Below are positions 18,117-25,812 of a DNA stretch of 64,000 nt, piece after piece. The notes beneath the pieces were generated by a model, which did not search any database, was not told the origin of the DNA, and was given only the letters and a program-made list of their open reading frames with translations. Source of the DNA: Chitinophagaceae bacterium (lineage in GTDB: Bacteria > Bacteroidota > Bacteroidia > Chitinophagales > Chitinophagaceae); contig CANGYR010000008.1 of the NCBI GenBank assembly GCA_947458275.1, positions 60,431-124,430 of the forward strand, read 5' to 3'. Position numbers and translations under genes: made by a program. Each line of letters opens with the position of its first letter. Position 1 is the stretch's first letter.

Positions 18117-19370
18117 ATGGACGTTTTTGAAAAATTGGTGAAAGATGGCGGCCCAATCGGCCAGCATATGGACAGAGCTCACGGATATTTTGCTTTCCCT
18201 AAACTGGAAGGCGAATTGGGGCCTCGTATGAAATTCAGAGGTAAAGACATGATTGTGTGGAGTCTTAATAATTACCTCGGTTTAGTGAATCATCCTGAAA
18301 TTAGAAAAGTCGATACAGAAGCGGCGGCCCAATACGGTATGGGGAATCCAATGGGCGCCAGAATGATGAGTGGTAATACAGAAAAACATGAAGCGCTGGA
18401 GAAAGTTATCAGTCAGTTCGTCAGCAGAGAAGATACCATGTTGCTCAACTTCGGTTATCAGGGCATCATGAGTTGTATAGACGCATTGGTCAACCGCCGT
18501 GATGTAATTGTGTACGATGCAGAATCTCATGCCTGCATAGTAGATGGCGTTCGACTGCACATGGGACATCGCTATGCTTTTAAACACAACGACATTTCTG
18601 ATTGTGAAAAACAACTACAACGTGCCACAGAATTGGCAAATAAAAATGGCGGCGGTATATTGTTGATTACTGAAGGTGTTTTTGGAATGGATGGAGAGCA
18701 AGGTATTTTAAAAGAAATCGTTGCACTTAAAAATAAATACGAGTTCAGAATTTTGATAGATGATGCACACGGCTTTGGTTATATGGGACCTACAGGTGCC
18801 GGCGCTGATGAAGCCCAAGGATGCCAGTCGGGAATCGATTTATATTTCAGCACTTTTGTAAAAAGCATGGGCAGCATCGGCGCGTTTATCAGCGGGCCTA
18901 AAGCTGTAATCAAATATCTTCGTTACAATACACGTTCTCAGATTTTTGCAAAGAGTCTGCCTCTACTTATTGTAGAAGGTATGCTGAAAAGAATGGAGAT
19001 GACCATCAATATGCCCGAACTGAGAAAAAAATTGTGGGACAATGTAGAAAGATTGCAGTCCGGTTTAAAAGCAAGAGGTTTTGACATCGGCAACACCAAT
19101 TCTCCTGTTACACCTATCTATATGAAAGGCGATGTACCTGAAGCTACGCAAATGGTGATGGACCTCAGAGAGAACTATCACATATTCTGCAGTATTGTGG
19201 TGTATCCAGTTATTCCAAAAGGAGACATCATTTACAGATTAATTCCTACTGCTGCTCATAGTTTTGAAGACATCGACCTCACGCTGAAAGCTTTTGAAGA
19301 AACCAAAAAGAAACTCGATATGGGTGCTTACAAAGCTGCGGAGATTCCGAATATGGCGGAAGTGATTTGA
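18117..19370 (+). CDS. PLP-dependent alpha-oxoamine synthase (serine palmitoyltransferase / KBL / BioF family)
   Basis: 417 residues of fold-type I PLP enzyme. Visible features: SLNNYLGLVNHP at the N-terminus, His138 (ESHAC) that stacks on the cofactor, DDAHGFGYMGPTG with the PLP-binding Asp215/216 and His218, and the internal aldimine Lys249 in STFVKSMGSIGAF. The family condenses an amino acid with an acyl-CoA. In Bacteroidota the first step of sphingolipid synthesis, serine palmitoyltransferase, belongs here, so that role is plausible, but BioF-like or other oxoamine activities cannot be excluded: the lysine loop reads FVKSMG where typical members have FSKS. It stands alone, without sphingolipid partner genes. 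Confidence 0.75.
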   Translation: MDVFEKLVKDGGPIGQHMDRAHGYFAFPKLEGELGPRMKFRGKDMIVWSLNNYLGLVNHPEIRKVDTEAAAQYGMGNPMGARMMSGNTEKHEALEKVISQFVSREDTMLLNFGYQGIMSCIDALVNRRDVIVYDAESHACIVDGVRLHMGHRYAFKHNDISDCEKQLQRATELANKNGGGILLITEGVFGMDGEQGILKEIVALKNKYEFRILIDDAHGFGYMGPTGAGADEAQGCQSGIDLYFSTFVKSMGSIGAFISGPKAVIKYLRYNTRSQIFAKSLPLLIVEGMLKRMEMTINMPELRKKLWDNVERLQSGLKARGFDIGNTNSPVTPIYMKGDVPEATQMVMDLRENYHIFCSIVVYPVIPKGDIIYRLIPTAAHSFEDIDLTLKAFEETKKKLDMGAYKAAEIPNMAEVI

Positions 19371-19381
19371 TGCCACTTTGT

Positions 19382-19427
19382 GGCGTTTGGCGTTTGGGGT
19401 TTGGGGTTTGACGTTTGGGGTTTGGTG
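19382..19427. repeat. 7-bp word repeat GTTTGGG
   Basis: Six consecutive units: GTTTGGC, GTTTGGG, GTTTGGG, GTTTGAC, GTTTGGG, GTTTGG. It begins 12 bases behind the stop of the oxoamine synthase gene. Confidence 0.75.
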
Positions 19428-19480
19428 TGCTAAAGCGCTTTTAGGTTCACCGCTTCACAGGATTTCAAGCCACTTTTGAT

Positions 19481-19686
19481 GTTATCAACAACGAGGGTGA
19501 AATCTTCACATCTCCACATCTCCACATCTCCACATCTCCACATCTCCACATCTTCACATCTTCACATCTCCACATCTCCACATCTCCACATCTCCACATC
19601 TCCACATCTCCACATCTTCACATCTTCACATCTCCACATCTCCACATCTCCTCATTTTCAATACTCTTTAAAACTAAATGTCTGCC
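19481..19686 (-). repeat. Octamer array with conserved edges, copy 1
   Basis: On the plus strand GTTATCAACAAC, then GGTGAAATC, then about 19 units of CACATCTC/CACATCTT, then TCATTTTCAATACTCTTT. On the minus strand the last part holds the final codons and TGA stop of the SYLF gene. The left edge, the octamers and the right edge recur in the same order at 20.26-20.37 kb. The array makes a spurious open frame with a period of eight residues. Confidence 0.8.
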
Positions 19687-20206
19687 CTCCTACTGTCGCC
19701 TCAAACATCAATCCACCTTTTGGATGGGTGAATATCAATATGCCATTTGAATATTTTGCACTTGCAGATGCGCCGGAGGCTGCGACTACTGCAGAAACTT
19801 GCGCAGAGACTTCGAGTCTGTTTTCTTTAAACTGATCAAGACTTTCTTTGGTTTCAAAAAATATTACCTCACGATATCCTTGAACACCCATCTGAAATCC
19901 CACATTCATTTGCGTCAGTCTTGCCGAGCCAATTGCTTTTCCCTGTTTAAATACAGTGCCATTACCTGAGGCGCCTCCCACTCCAAAGCCTGCTTTCCCA
20001 ACGTTTGGAAATATCGCATACCCATAAGAATGATCAAATAAATTTTTCATACCGGGATCTGTTTGTATAAATGTGGTTTTAGCTTTTTTTGAATCTGCCA
20101 ATATTCTTTTGTCTTTTCTGCTTGATTGACCGGCAACATCTTGAGTAAATATTGCAGATAGTAAAATGAAAAATGTTGCAAGCTTTGATAATTTAATGCT
20201 GTTCAT
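19658..20206 (-). CDS. SYLF (Ysc84-like) domain secreted protein
   Basis: 182 residues from the ATG at 20204-20206; the longer open frame upstream is translated octamer repeat and is not used. Signal peptide KLATFFILLSAIFTQDVAGQ. Then the SYLF domain: SYGYAIFPNVGKAGFGVGGASGNGTVF, IGSARLTQMNVGFQMGVQGYREVIFF and a C-terminal KGGLMFEATVGGQTFSF. The domain binds lipids (phosphoinositides in eukaryotic proteins); its bacterial role is not settled. Its last codons and stop lie inside the conserved edge of a repeat shared with the neighbouring gene. Confidence 0.85.
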   Translation of the reverse strand: MNSIKLSKLATFFILLSAIFTQDVAGQSSRKDKRILADSKKAKTTFIQTDPGMKNLFDHSYGYAIFPNVGKAGFGVGGASGNGTVFKQGKAIGSARLTQMNVGFQMGVQGYREVIFFETKESLDQFKENRLEVSAQVSAVVAASGASASAKYSNGILIFTHPKGGLMFEATVGGQTFSFKEY

Positions 20207-20252
20207 AATTGAATTGTTTTTATTAAATGAATAATAATTTATTCTCGCTGCT

Positions 20253-20372
20253 GTTGGTGTTATCACCAACATAGGTGAAATCTTCAAATCTCCACATCTC
20301 CTCATTTCCAAATCTCCAAATCTCCTCATTTCCACATCTCCTCATTTTCAATGCTCTTTTTCTTTTCTAATA
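20253..20372 (-). repeat. Octamer array with conserved edges, copy 2
   Basis: Begins with a perfect hairpin GTTGGTG-TTAT-CACCAAC (20253-20270), then AGGTGAAATCTTCA, about eight degenerate octamers (AAATCTCC, ACATCTCC, TCATTTCC) and TCATTTTCAATGCTCTTT. The last element contains the stop codon of the DUF6600-like gene. Same order of parts as copy 1. Confidence 0.8.
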
Positions 20373-21607
20373 GGAACAACCCGCTTAGGTTCCTGTCTGA
20401 TAGGTCGTTGCAAATTGGGTTGCTGAGTTTTAGGCGCTTGTCTTATTGGCTGATGAATTTCTGGCCTCTCTATTTTTGGTGGTGGCATTATAGGCTCTTG
20501 TCTGACAGGTACCTCTTTCACCGGCTGCCGTATTTCCTGCTTTTCAATTTTTGGAACTTGCTTTACTGGTTGTTGCCTTATCGGTATCTGATTAACAGGT
20601 TGCTCTTTCACCGGCTGCTGTACTTCCGGTTTCTCGATTTTTGGAACTTGCTTCACTGGTTGTTGTCTGATCGGTACCTGTTTAATAGGTTGTTCTTTCA
20701 CCGGCTGCTGTATTTCCTGCTTCTCAATTTTCGGAACTTCCTTCACAGGTTGTTGTTGCCCTCTCCAAGTATTAATTTTTGAGGGCGCAGGTGCAACCCC
20801 ATCAGTAACTTTCTTCACCTCTGGTCTGAATATTTCCAATCGATTATTTTTTAATTGCTGTGATGGCTGATTCACTTCACGAATAGGTATCGGAGAGAAT
20901 TTTCTTCCTGATTTGTTTTCGGCTTCAAGTTTAGCAGGACCGGTATTATATGTTGTGTTCCGTGTCCTGTCTTCACGAAAGTTTTGTATCGGTGATGATT
21001 TATTAATTAGAGAAAGATACCTGTCAGCGCCAACATAATTCTGATGGATATTGCGTATACCAAAATCCTTTTGTCTTACAAACCTCCAGTGTTGATTTGG
21101 AATATATTGATGGTAATTATAACTATTAGCAAATGTGATGCTAATTCCCGGAGCAATAGGTGCCCATCCATAGTAGCCATCCGACCATCTCCATGTTACC
21201 CAGGCAGGAGCCCATTCATTCCCCGGAACCCATACCCAACCATAAAAAGGATCATAAAACCAGCGACCGTAGTGAAATGGCGCCCATCCCCACGAGTAGT
21301 AAGAGTACCATGACCAGCCATAATCAGTCAATATCCAGTATCCGTTTGTGGCATAAGGCATAAACCCGCGCGACACGCTGGGTGCCCATACATAACCATA
21401 ATTCGAATTGTTAACCCACGATCCATAAGCACTGAGGTTGTCATAAAAGACCTGAAAGCTCACTCCAAATTGACCCTGAGCATTGGATTTAGTAGGGATA
21501 AATAGTATAAATAAATTAAGGCAGCCGAATAAAAATAAGGGTCTCACTTTCCTAAATAATGTCAGAATACTGTTGGAAGATACTTGCGATTGTAATATCG
21601 ATTTCAA
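20348..21607 (-). CDS. DUF6600-like secreted protein with Trp/Tyr-rich domain and Pro/Gln/Lys repeats
   Basis: 419 residues. Signal peptide (LFLFGCLNLFILFIPTKSNAQ), then an aromatic domain at about 45-180 with repeated short W/Y motifs (YGYVWAPS, YGWSWYSYYSWGWAPFHYGRW, YGWVWVPGNEWAPAWV, DGYYGWAPIAPG), characteristic of the DUF6600 group. A linker leads to a C-terminal low-complexity region (about 270-419) made of 30-residue units such as QQPVKEQPIKQVPIRQQPVK. This suggests an envelope protein whose tail contacts cell wall or polyanions; this is inference. The 3' end overlaps the repeat edge described separately. Confidence 0.75.
   Translation of the reverse strand: MKSILQSQVSSNSILTLFRKVRPLFLFGCLNLFILFIPTKSNAQGQFGVSFQVFYDNLSAYGSWVNNSNYGYVWAPSVSRGFMPYATNGYWILTDYGWSWYSYYSWGWAPFHYGRWFYDPFYGWVWVPGNEWAPAWVTWRWSDGYYGWAPIAPGISITFANSYNYHQYIPNQHWRFVRQKDFGIRNIHQNYVGADRYLSLINKSSPIQNFREDRTRNTTYNTGPAKLEAENKSGRKFSPIPIREVNQPSQQLKNNRLEIFRPEVKKVTDGVAPAPSKINTWRGQQQPVKEVPKIEKQEIQQPVKEQPIKQVPIRQQPVKQVPKIEKPEVQQPVKEQPVNQIPIRQQPVKQVPKIEKQEIRQPVKEVPVRQEPIMPPPKIERPEIHQPIRQAPKTQQPNLQRPIRQEPKRVVPIRKEKEH
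20511..20790 (-). repeat. 90-bp tandem repeat within the DUF6600-like gene
   Basis: The segment CTCTTTCACCGGCTG (plus-strand reading, with one or two changes) returns near 20514, 20604 and 20694, so the coding repeat is 90 bp or 30 residues, about three copies with degenerate remnants outside. Confidence 0.8.
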
Positions 21608-21748
21608 ATGATAGAATTGAATTAATTAGCAATGAAAGTAGTTGGTTTCTAATGTAAGAACAATGACATAGCATCTGATATAGATTGACAGATATCAATC
21701 ATGCCAAATGATTCATTGCTTGTATTACGAATAAGAAGATAACTAAAA

Positions 21749-21770
21749 AATAGTTGTATGTACAACTATT
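21749..21770 (+). promoter_or_regulatory. Palindromic operator of the MarR gene
   Basis: Perfect inverted repeat AATAGTTGTA-TG-TACAACTATT, 30 bp upstream of the marR ATG. It covers the -33 TTG of the promoter, as expected for autorepression by a MarR dimer. Confidence 0.85.
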
Positions 21771-21783
21771 ATTTTTACCTTTG
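21754..21783 (+). promoter_or_regulatory. Bacteroidota promoter of the marR operon
   Basis: TTG (21754-21756), 19 bp spacer, TACCTTTG (21776-21783): an exact match to TTG-N19-TAnnTTTG. The start codon is 17 bases further. Confidence 0.85.
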
Positions 21784-21800
21784 GTTATTAATTAGCGAAA

Positions 21801-22256
21801 ATGGCATCATTAGAACAAGCATTAAAACAAAAGAAATTCGAAAATGAGCATATCAAAGCGAATCTAAATGTTTTGTTTACTGCCAATTGGCTATATAACA
21901 GAATATCCGGCGAGTTAAAACCTTTTAATGTAACGCACGAGCAGTTTAACGTATTGAGGATATTAAAAGGCAGTCATCCTAACCCCATGTGTCAGAAAGA
22001 TATTTTATCCAGAATGATTGCTCCTAATTCAAATGTTACGCTGATTATAAAAAAACTGATTTTTAAGAAACTAATAAAAGTTGTACAATCCGAAGAGGAT
22101 AAAAGAGAGTATCAAATAAATATCTCTAATTCCGGCATTGAATTAATAAAGGAAATTGATACGAAAATAAAGCAGTCAGGTAAAAAGTTCAATAAACTAA
22201 ATGCATCTGAAGCAGTCCATTTAAACACTTTACTAGACAAATTAAGAGAAGAGTAA
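21801..22256 (+). CDS. MarR-family transcriptional regulator
   Basis: 151 residues. Winged helix-turn-helix at about 40-110: FNVLRILKGSHPNPMCQKDILSRM, recognition helix NSNVTLIIKKLIFKKLIKVV, wing SEEDKREYQINIS. Helices before and after form the dimer interface. It most likely represses itself and the membrane-protein gene behind it (26 bp gap) through the perfect palindrome upstream. The ligand is unknown. Confidence 0.9.
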   Translation: MASLEQALKQKKFENEHIKANLNVLFTANWLYNRISGELKPFNVTHEQFNVLRILKGSHPNPMCQKDILSRMIAPNSNVTLIIKKLIFKKLIKVVQSEEDKREYQINISNSGIELIKEIDTKIKQSGKKFNKLNASEAVHLNTLLDKLREE

Positions 22257-22282
22257 AAATTGTAACCAATTAAAACAACAAT

Positions 22283-22681
22283 ATGAACACAAAACTATCT
22301 TTCAAGCAAATCATCATTGCAGGAGCAAAAGCAGCAGCTGTAGCAGCTTTAATCAACACTATCCTATTTTTCATTTTTCGCGCAGCGGGATTCATAACGG
22401 ATTCTATTCTTGTTGAGAATAAAGTACTGACAGTAACTCCCATAATCATTTCAAGTATTGTTCCTTCTCTAATTGGCGCATGTATATTTTTCCTTTTTGA
22501 GAAATTCTCCAATAATGGATTTAAAATTTTCAGCATTATTGCTATTGTTTTACTGATTTTATCCTTTGCAAATCCATTCTTTGGCATCCCTAATGTAACC
22601 ATAGCTTATGGTATTGCTTTAGATATAATGCATGTGACTGTCGCACTGCCATTATTATATTTTTTAAGCAAAGCAAAATAA
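22283..22681 (+). CDS. Four-helix membrane protein, DUF6069-like
   Basis: 132 residues with four predicted membrane segments (about 9-34, 47-73, 81-101, 105-128) and few charged residues. The pattern (KAAAVAALINTILFFIFRAAG, TVTPIIISSIVPSLIGA, DIMHVTVALPLLYFL) resembles DUF6069 proteins, whose function is unknown. Second gene of the marR operon, so probably induced together with the regulator; an efflux or stress role is a guess. A terminator follows. Confidence 0.75.
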   Translation: MNTKLSFKQIIIAGAKAAAVAALINTILFFIFRAAGFITDSILVENKVLTVTPIIISSIVPSLIGACIFFLFEKFSNNGFKIFSIIAIVLLILSFANPFFGIPNVTIAYGIALDIMHVTVALPLLYFLSKAK

Positions 22682-22745
22682 TATTATAGCAATAGATTTA
22701 AATCCTACATACTCCGAACCGCCAACAACGTTTCGTTATAAATGC

Positions 22746-22785
22746 AATGCCGACATATCATAATAGATGTCGGCATTATTTTTTA
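22746..22785 (+). terminator. Intrinsic terminator of the marR operon
   Basis: Perfect 11-bp stem AATGCCGACAT/ATGTCGGCATT followed by ATTATTTTTT. It lies just before the next small gene in the same direction. Confidence 0.85.
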
Positions 22786-22794
22786 CTTTTACCT

Positions 22795-23100
22795 ATGGCA
22801 AAAAGCAATTATGAAAGGATGATTCAAATGGCCGAGAATGTGTTTGATTACAGAACAGATAATAGCCAGCTGAATGTAGATGAAAATGTCATTAGTCATT
22901 TACAGGAGATTCATCCGGCAACGATGTCGGAATATAATGAAGGCAACGGCCCTGCAGTATGGATTCTGGTGATCCCAACTACATTGGATGTGATGAACCG
23001 ATTTCTTAATAAAGAAATTTCAGAAAAAAGATTCGATATAAAACCAACTCCGTACATTGAAGGGATAAGAAATGTGATAAAAGCTGATTATAAAAAATAA
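22795..23100 (+). CDS. Small protein of unknown function (101 aa)
   Basis: The start at 22795 gives MAKSNYERMIQMAENVFDY; earlier codons run through the terminator hairpin and are not used. Residues 1-80 look like a soluble alpha/beta segment (VISHLQEIHPATMSEY, GNGPAVWILVIPTTLDVMNRFL). The end (RFDIKPTPYIEGIRNVIKADYKK) looks abrupt. Directly behind the TAA the same frame stays open for 27 further codons to 23184 (…GVLHLWHQYEADPDK…), so it could be a gene cut by a nonsense mutation. I do not recognise the family with certainty; an N-terminal fragment of a GNAT-associated protein is one possibility. Confidence 0.5.
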   Translation: MAKSNYERMIQMAENVFDYRTDNSQLNVDENVISHLQEIHPATMSEYNEGNGPAVWILVIPTTLDVMNRFLNKEISEKRFDIKPTPYIEGIRNVIKADYKK

Positions 23101-23208
23101 TTATCCGCACTACTTACCAATGATGGAGTACTACATCTTTGGCATCAGTATGAGGCTGACCCAGATAAGATAAGAATCAAATAATTATTGCAATTTCTTA
23201 ATTAGACC

Positions 23209-23964
23209 TTACAATTTCTTTTTGGCAATTATTATACATTCAGGAGAATAAGCCCGATTGTTAGGCAAGTTCAGTCTTTTTAAAAAATTTATTATTTTTT
23301 TTGTTATGCTCAATAATAATTTTTTGCCTACAGATCTTTTTTGTTGATCTACCCAAAAATCTATACCACCAATGTAGCCAGCCTCTATTATATCGAAGTT
23401 ATTTTCAATCAAAACCTTTTCCCATTTTTCTACATCCATACTCGGAACATAATGACGATTCAGATTCTCTCTATCTAAGAGTGAGTGCAGCATCAGCTGT
23501 ATACTACCTCCGAAATTAGGTGCAGTTATGTATACATACCCTCCCGGCTTCACCAACTTTGCGTGCAAATCAATCATCTCCTCAAAACACTCAAAATGTT
23601 CAATAAATCCAGCGGAAAAAACTACGTCATATTTTTTCTCTCTATCTACTTTTAATACATCTGCTTGTTCAAAAGAGCCGATTTTAAAATTATTAGATTT
23701 TAACCAATCTCTTAATGAAGGTAAATATCTGCTTTGGTCTATCCCGTTCAACTGATATCCTAATTTTCCGAAATGATAGATAAACCTACCGGGATAAACC
23801 CCTATTTCAAAAATCGTTTTAGAGTGTTCAACCTTAGAAGTATTTAAAAATTTATAAATCAGCTTCACTGTTGGATAATCTGTAGGCATAGGAGAAAATT
23901 TATATTTCTCATATCCGCTTTCCCAGTAGTCTATATCGGCAAAATTTTTGGGTGTCGATTGCAT
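23209..23964 (-). CDS. Class I SAM-dependent methyltransferase
   Basis: 251 residues from the ATG at 23964; the frame is open to a TTG at 24009 but the extra residues are poor. Rossmann motifs: motif I IFEIGVYPGRFIYHFGK, then LNGIDQSRY, motif III VVFSAGFIEHFECFEEM, and LVKPGGYVYITAPNFGG. The Methyltransf_11/23 fold suggests methylation of a sugar, lipid or quinone-type substrate; the C-terminal basic region (GKKLLLSITKKIINFLKRL) may touch the membrane. It lies just outside the polysaccharide locus and could modify its product. Confidence 0.8.
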   Translation of the reverse strand: MQSTPKNFADIDYWESGYEKYKFSPMPTDYPTVKLIYKFLNTSKVEHSKTIFEIGVYPGRFIYHFGKLGYQLNGIDQSRYLPSLRDWLKSNNFKIGSFEQADVLKVDREKKYDVVFSAGFIEHFECFEEMIDLHAKLVKPGGYVYITAPNFGGSIQLMLHSLLDRENLNRHYVPSMDVEKWEKVLIENNFDIIEAGYIGGIDFWVDQQKRSVGKKLLLSITKKIINFLKRLNLPNNRAYSPECIIIAKKKL

Positions 23965-24011
23965 CCTAAAAGTTAATAATATTTTTTGAATAAATGTTAA
24001 AACTAACAACT

Positions 24012-24197
24012 ATTCAGATGACTGCCCAACAAATATTTGTCGATAGCTCCAACTGATTATTGAAACCTTTAAACCAATAACCTGTTGCAATATCAAACAC
24101 AAAATTCCGCTCACGTGTGATTTTGACTGTACACTTAGGAGGACAATTATCTAACCGAATGTTGATGGATTTACTATGTTTTGTAACGGGAAAGGCA
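24012..24197 (-). pseudogene. Unassigned coding-like fragment behind the FGE-like gene
   Basis: Directly after the stop of the FGE-like gene, in another frame, about 61 codons without a stop encode a non-repetitive peptide (SINIRLDNCPPKC, VKITRERNFVFDIATGYWFKG) ending with TGA. There is no ATG, GTG or TTG at its beginning. It may be the end of a deleted gene. I do not recognise it. Confidence 0.3.
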
Positions 24198-24198
24198 A

Positions 24199-24969
24199 CT
24201 AATTATCCTTAACTAATCTGATTCCAATGTAATTGCTGCTATAAATTGGAGGACCACTGAATCTCATGGCACTTCTACAGTCACGCCCTTTGTAAAACCA
24301 GGAACCGCCTCTAAATACACGAAATGCTCCATTAGAGGGACCTTTTGGATCTTTCTGTTCAGCATAAGGGTAAACTCCATACCAATCCGAACACCACTCC
24401 CACACATTTCCGTGCATATCATGAAGACCCCATTTATTAGGAGCATAGTTTCCAACAATTGTTGTTTTGGATAAACAATTGCCTTTCGGATTATTATAGT
24501 ACGGAAAGTTTCCATCATAATTTGCACCGGCAGTAGTCAAACTATCCCCAATATTGAAAACTGTAGTTGTTCCTGCTTTGCAAGCATATTCCCATTCAGA
24601 TTCTGTCGGAAGACGACAACCCATCCAGTCGGCAAAAGCTTTTGCATCATTCCATGTTACATTGATTACAGGTCTCTTGCCTCTCCCCCAAACTTCATCA
24701 TTAGTTTTTTTTCTTCCTGTTGCATCGCAAAACGCATCATATTGGTCAAACGTTACTTCATATTTACTCATTTTGAATCCGCTCAGAACAACATCATGCA
24801 ATGACTCATTTTCAAAACGACCTATCTCAGTCAGTGGACTACCCATTTCAAAAGAACCGGAAGGAATATCTACCCAAATAATTTCAGGTTTGTTTTGTGC
24901 CTTTAAAAAATTTAAAACACCAAAAAAGAAAAATATTACAGATATAGCCTTCATGTAAAAACGCTTCAT
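24199..24969 (-). CDS. Secreted formylglycine-generating-enzyme (SUMF1/FGE-sulfatase domain) family protein
   Basis: 256 residues. Signal peptide (AISVIFFFFGVLNFLKAQ). The single FGE domain shows IPSGSFEMGSP at the start, SKYEVTFDQYDAFCDATG, PVINVTWNDAKAFADWMGCRLPTESEWEYACKAG, WGLHDMHGNVWEWCSDWYG and FRVFRGGSWFYKGRDCRSAMR. These are the usual core motifs, but true sulfatase activation needs a specific cysteine pair near the C-terminus; only one or two cysteines are seen there, so the enzyme may be a non-catalytic or differently acting family member, as is common in Bacteroidota (GldK/PorK are related lipoproteins). No sulfatase gene is nearby. Confidence 0.85.
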   Translation of the reverse strand: MKRFYMKAISVIFFFFGVLNFLKAQNKPEIIWVDIPSGSFEMGSPLTEIGRFENESLHDVVLSGFKMSKYEVTFDQYDAFCDATGRKKTNDEVWGRGKRPVINVTWNDAKAFADWMGCRLPTESEWEYACKAGTTTVFNIGDSLTTAGANYDGNFPYYNNPKGNCLSKTTIVGNYAPNKWGLHDMHGNVWEWCSDWYGVYPYAEQKDPKGPSNGAFRVFRGGSWFYKGRDCRSAMRFSGPPIYSSNYIGIRLVKDN

Positions 24970-25167
24970 TTTAAATATTTAAAACAAAAATAATTGTATT
25001 GTGTACTTAAATGCTTACTGAAATAATTAATTAATAATTAGATAATTTTTTCTTAACAAATAGGAAATATACAAGATTCAGTTTTGTAAAGTGAAAAAAT
25101 AATCAATACAATACATTCATTTTTGACTTCCTAAACAGATGAATATTTTTAAAATTTCAGTCAGCTA

Positions 25168-25812
25168 TTGAAAAGAAAAAAAGACATATTGTCACCGGAA
25201 AACTCAACAAGAGATGAAAACAATTCTACACAGAATGAGTGGAAGAATAAGAATGTAGTAATTGATGAAAGTTGTAAAATTGGAGAAAATGTCAATATTG
25301 GAAATTTGACAAACTTGAAATCTGATGCAGTTATTGGAGACAATACCATCATAGGACAAAATGTAGTGGTTGCTGAAGGTGTTGTAATTGGGAAAAATTG
25401 CGAAATACAAAACAATGTTTGTTTTCACTCAGGAGTAAAATGTGAAGATGATGTATTTATTGGGCATGCTGTAGTTTTTACGAACGTGTATTTCCCTCAT
25501 CAGCATATTACAGTAAACCAAAAAAGAGCCGAGATGTTTACCCATATTCAGCAGGGAGTAAAAATTGGAGCAAATGTTACCATTGTGTGTGGAGTTGTAA
25601 TTGGAAAATATGCATTTATCAGTGCCGGCTCTGTTATTTCAAATGATGTAAAACCTTATGCACTAATTACAGGGAATCCGGCAAAACAAACCGGCTGGAT
25701 GAGTGAGCATGGGAGTAAAATGAACTTCCTTAACAGAACAAGGACATCAATCTGTCCAATTAGCGGACTTACCTATAAGCTTGATCATAATGGAGTGAGA
25801 AGAATTAATTAA
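25168..25812 (+). CDS. Left-handed beta-helix N-acetyltransferase, WlbB/WbpD-like
   Basis: 214 residues from a TTG start (no ATG in frame). Hexapeptide repeats run from about residue 30 to 160 (VVIDESCKIGENVNIG, AVIGDNTIIGQNVVV, VKCEDDVFIGHAVVFTNVYFPH, VKIGANVTIVCGVVIGKYAFIS). The tail NPAKQTGWMSEHGSKM is like that of UDP-2-acetamido-3-amino-glucuronate N-acetyltransferases of O-antigen pathways. It probably acetylates an amino-sugar nucleotide for the neighbouring locus. It converges with the last gene of that locus; the two stop codons overlap by three bases. Confidence 0.8.
   Translation: MKRKKDILSPENSTRDENNSTQNEWKNKNVVIDESCKIGENVNIGNLTNLKSDAVIGDNTIIGQNVVVAEGVVIGKNCEIQNNVCFHSGVKCEDDVFIGHAVVFTNVYFPHQHITVNQKRAEMFTHIQQGVKIGANVTIVCGVVIGKYAFISAGSVISNDVKPYALITGNPAKQTGWMSEHGSKMNFLNRTRTSICPISGLTYKLDHNGVRRIN

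Noticed and set aside
19502..19660. CRISPR array or protein-coding minisatellite
   Set aside because: 8-bp units without spacers; not within a supported frame.
19476..19835. Plus-strand 119-codon ORF with repeated HLHISTSP units
   Set aside because: It is a translation of the CACATCTC octamer array and its end overlaps the well-supported SYLF gene on the other strand.
20351..20782. 143-codon plus-strand ORF rich in Leu and Phe
   Set aside because: Antisense of the 90-bp repeat of the DUF6600-like gene; the low complexity mirrors the repeat.
24199..24969. Sulfatase maturation system
   Set aside because: No sulfatase gene nearby, and the C-terminal cysteine pair needed for catalysis is not evident.
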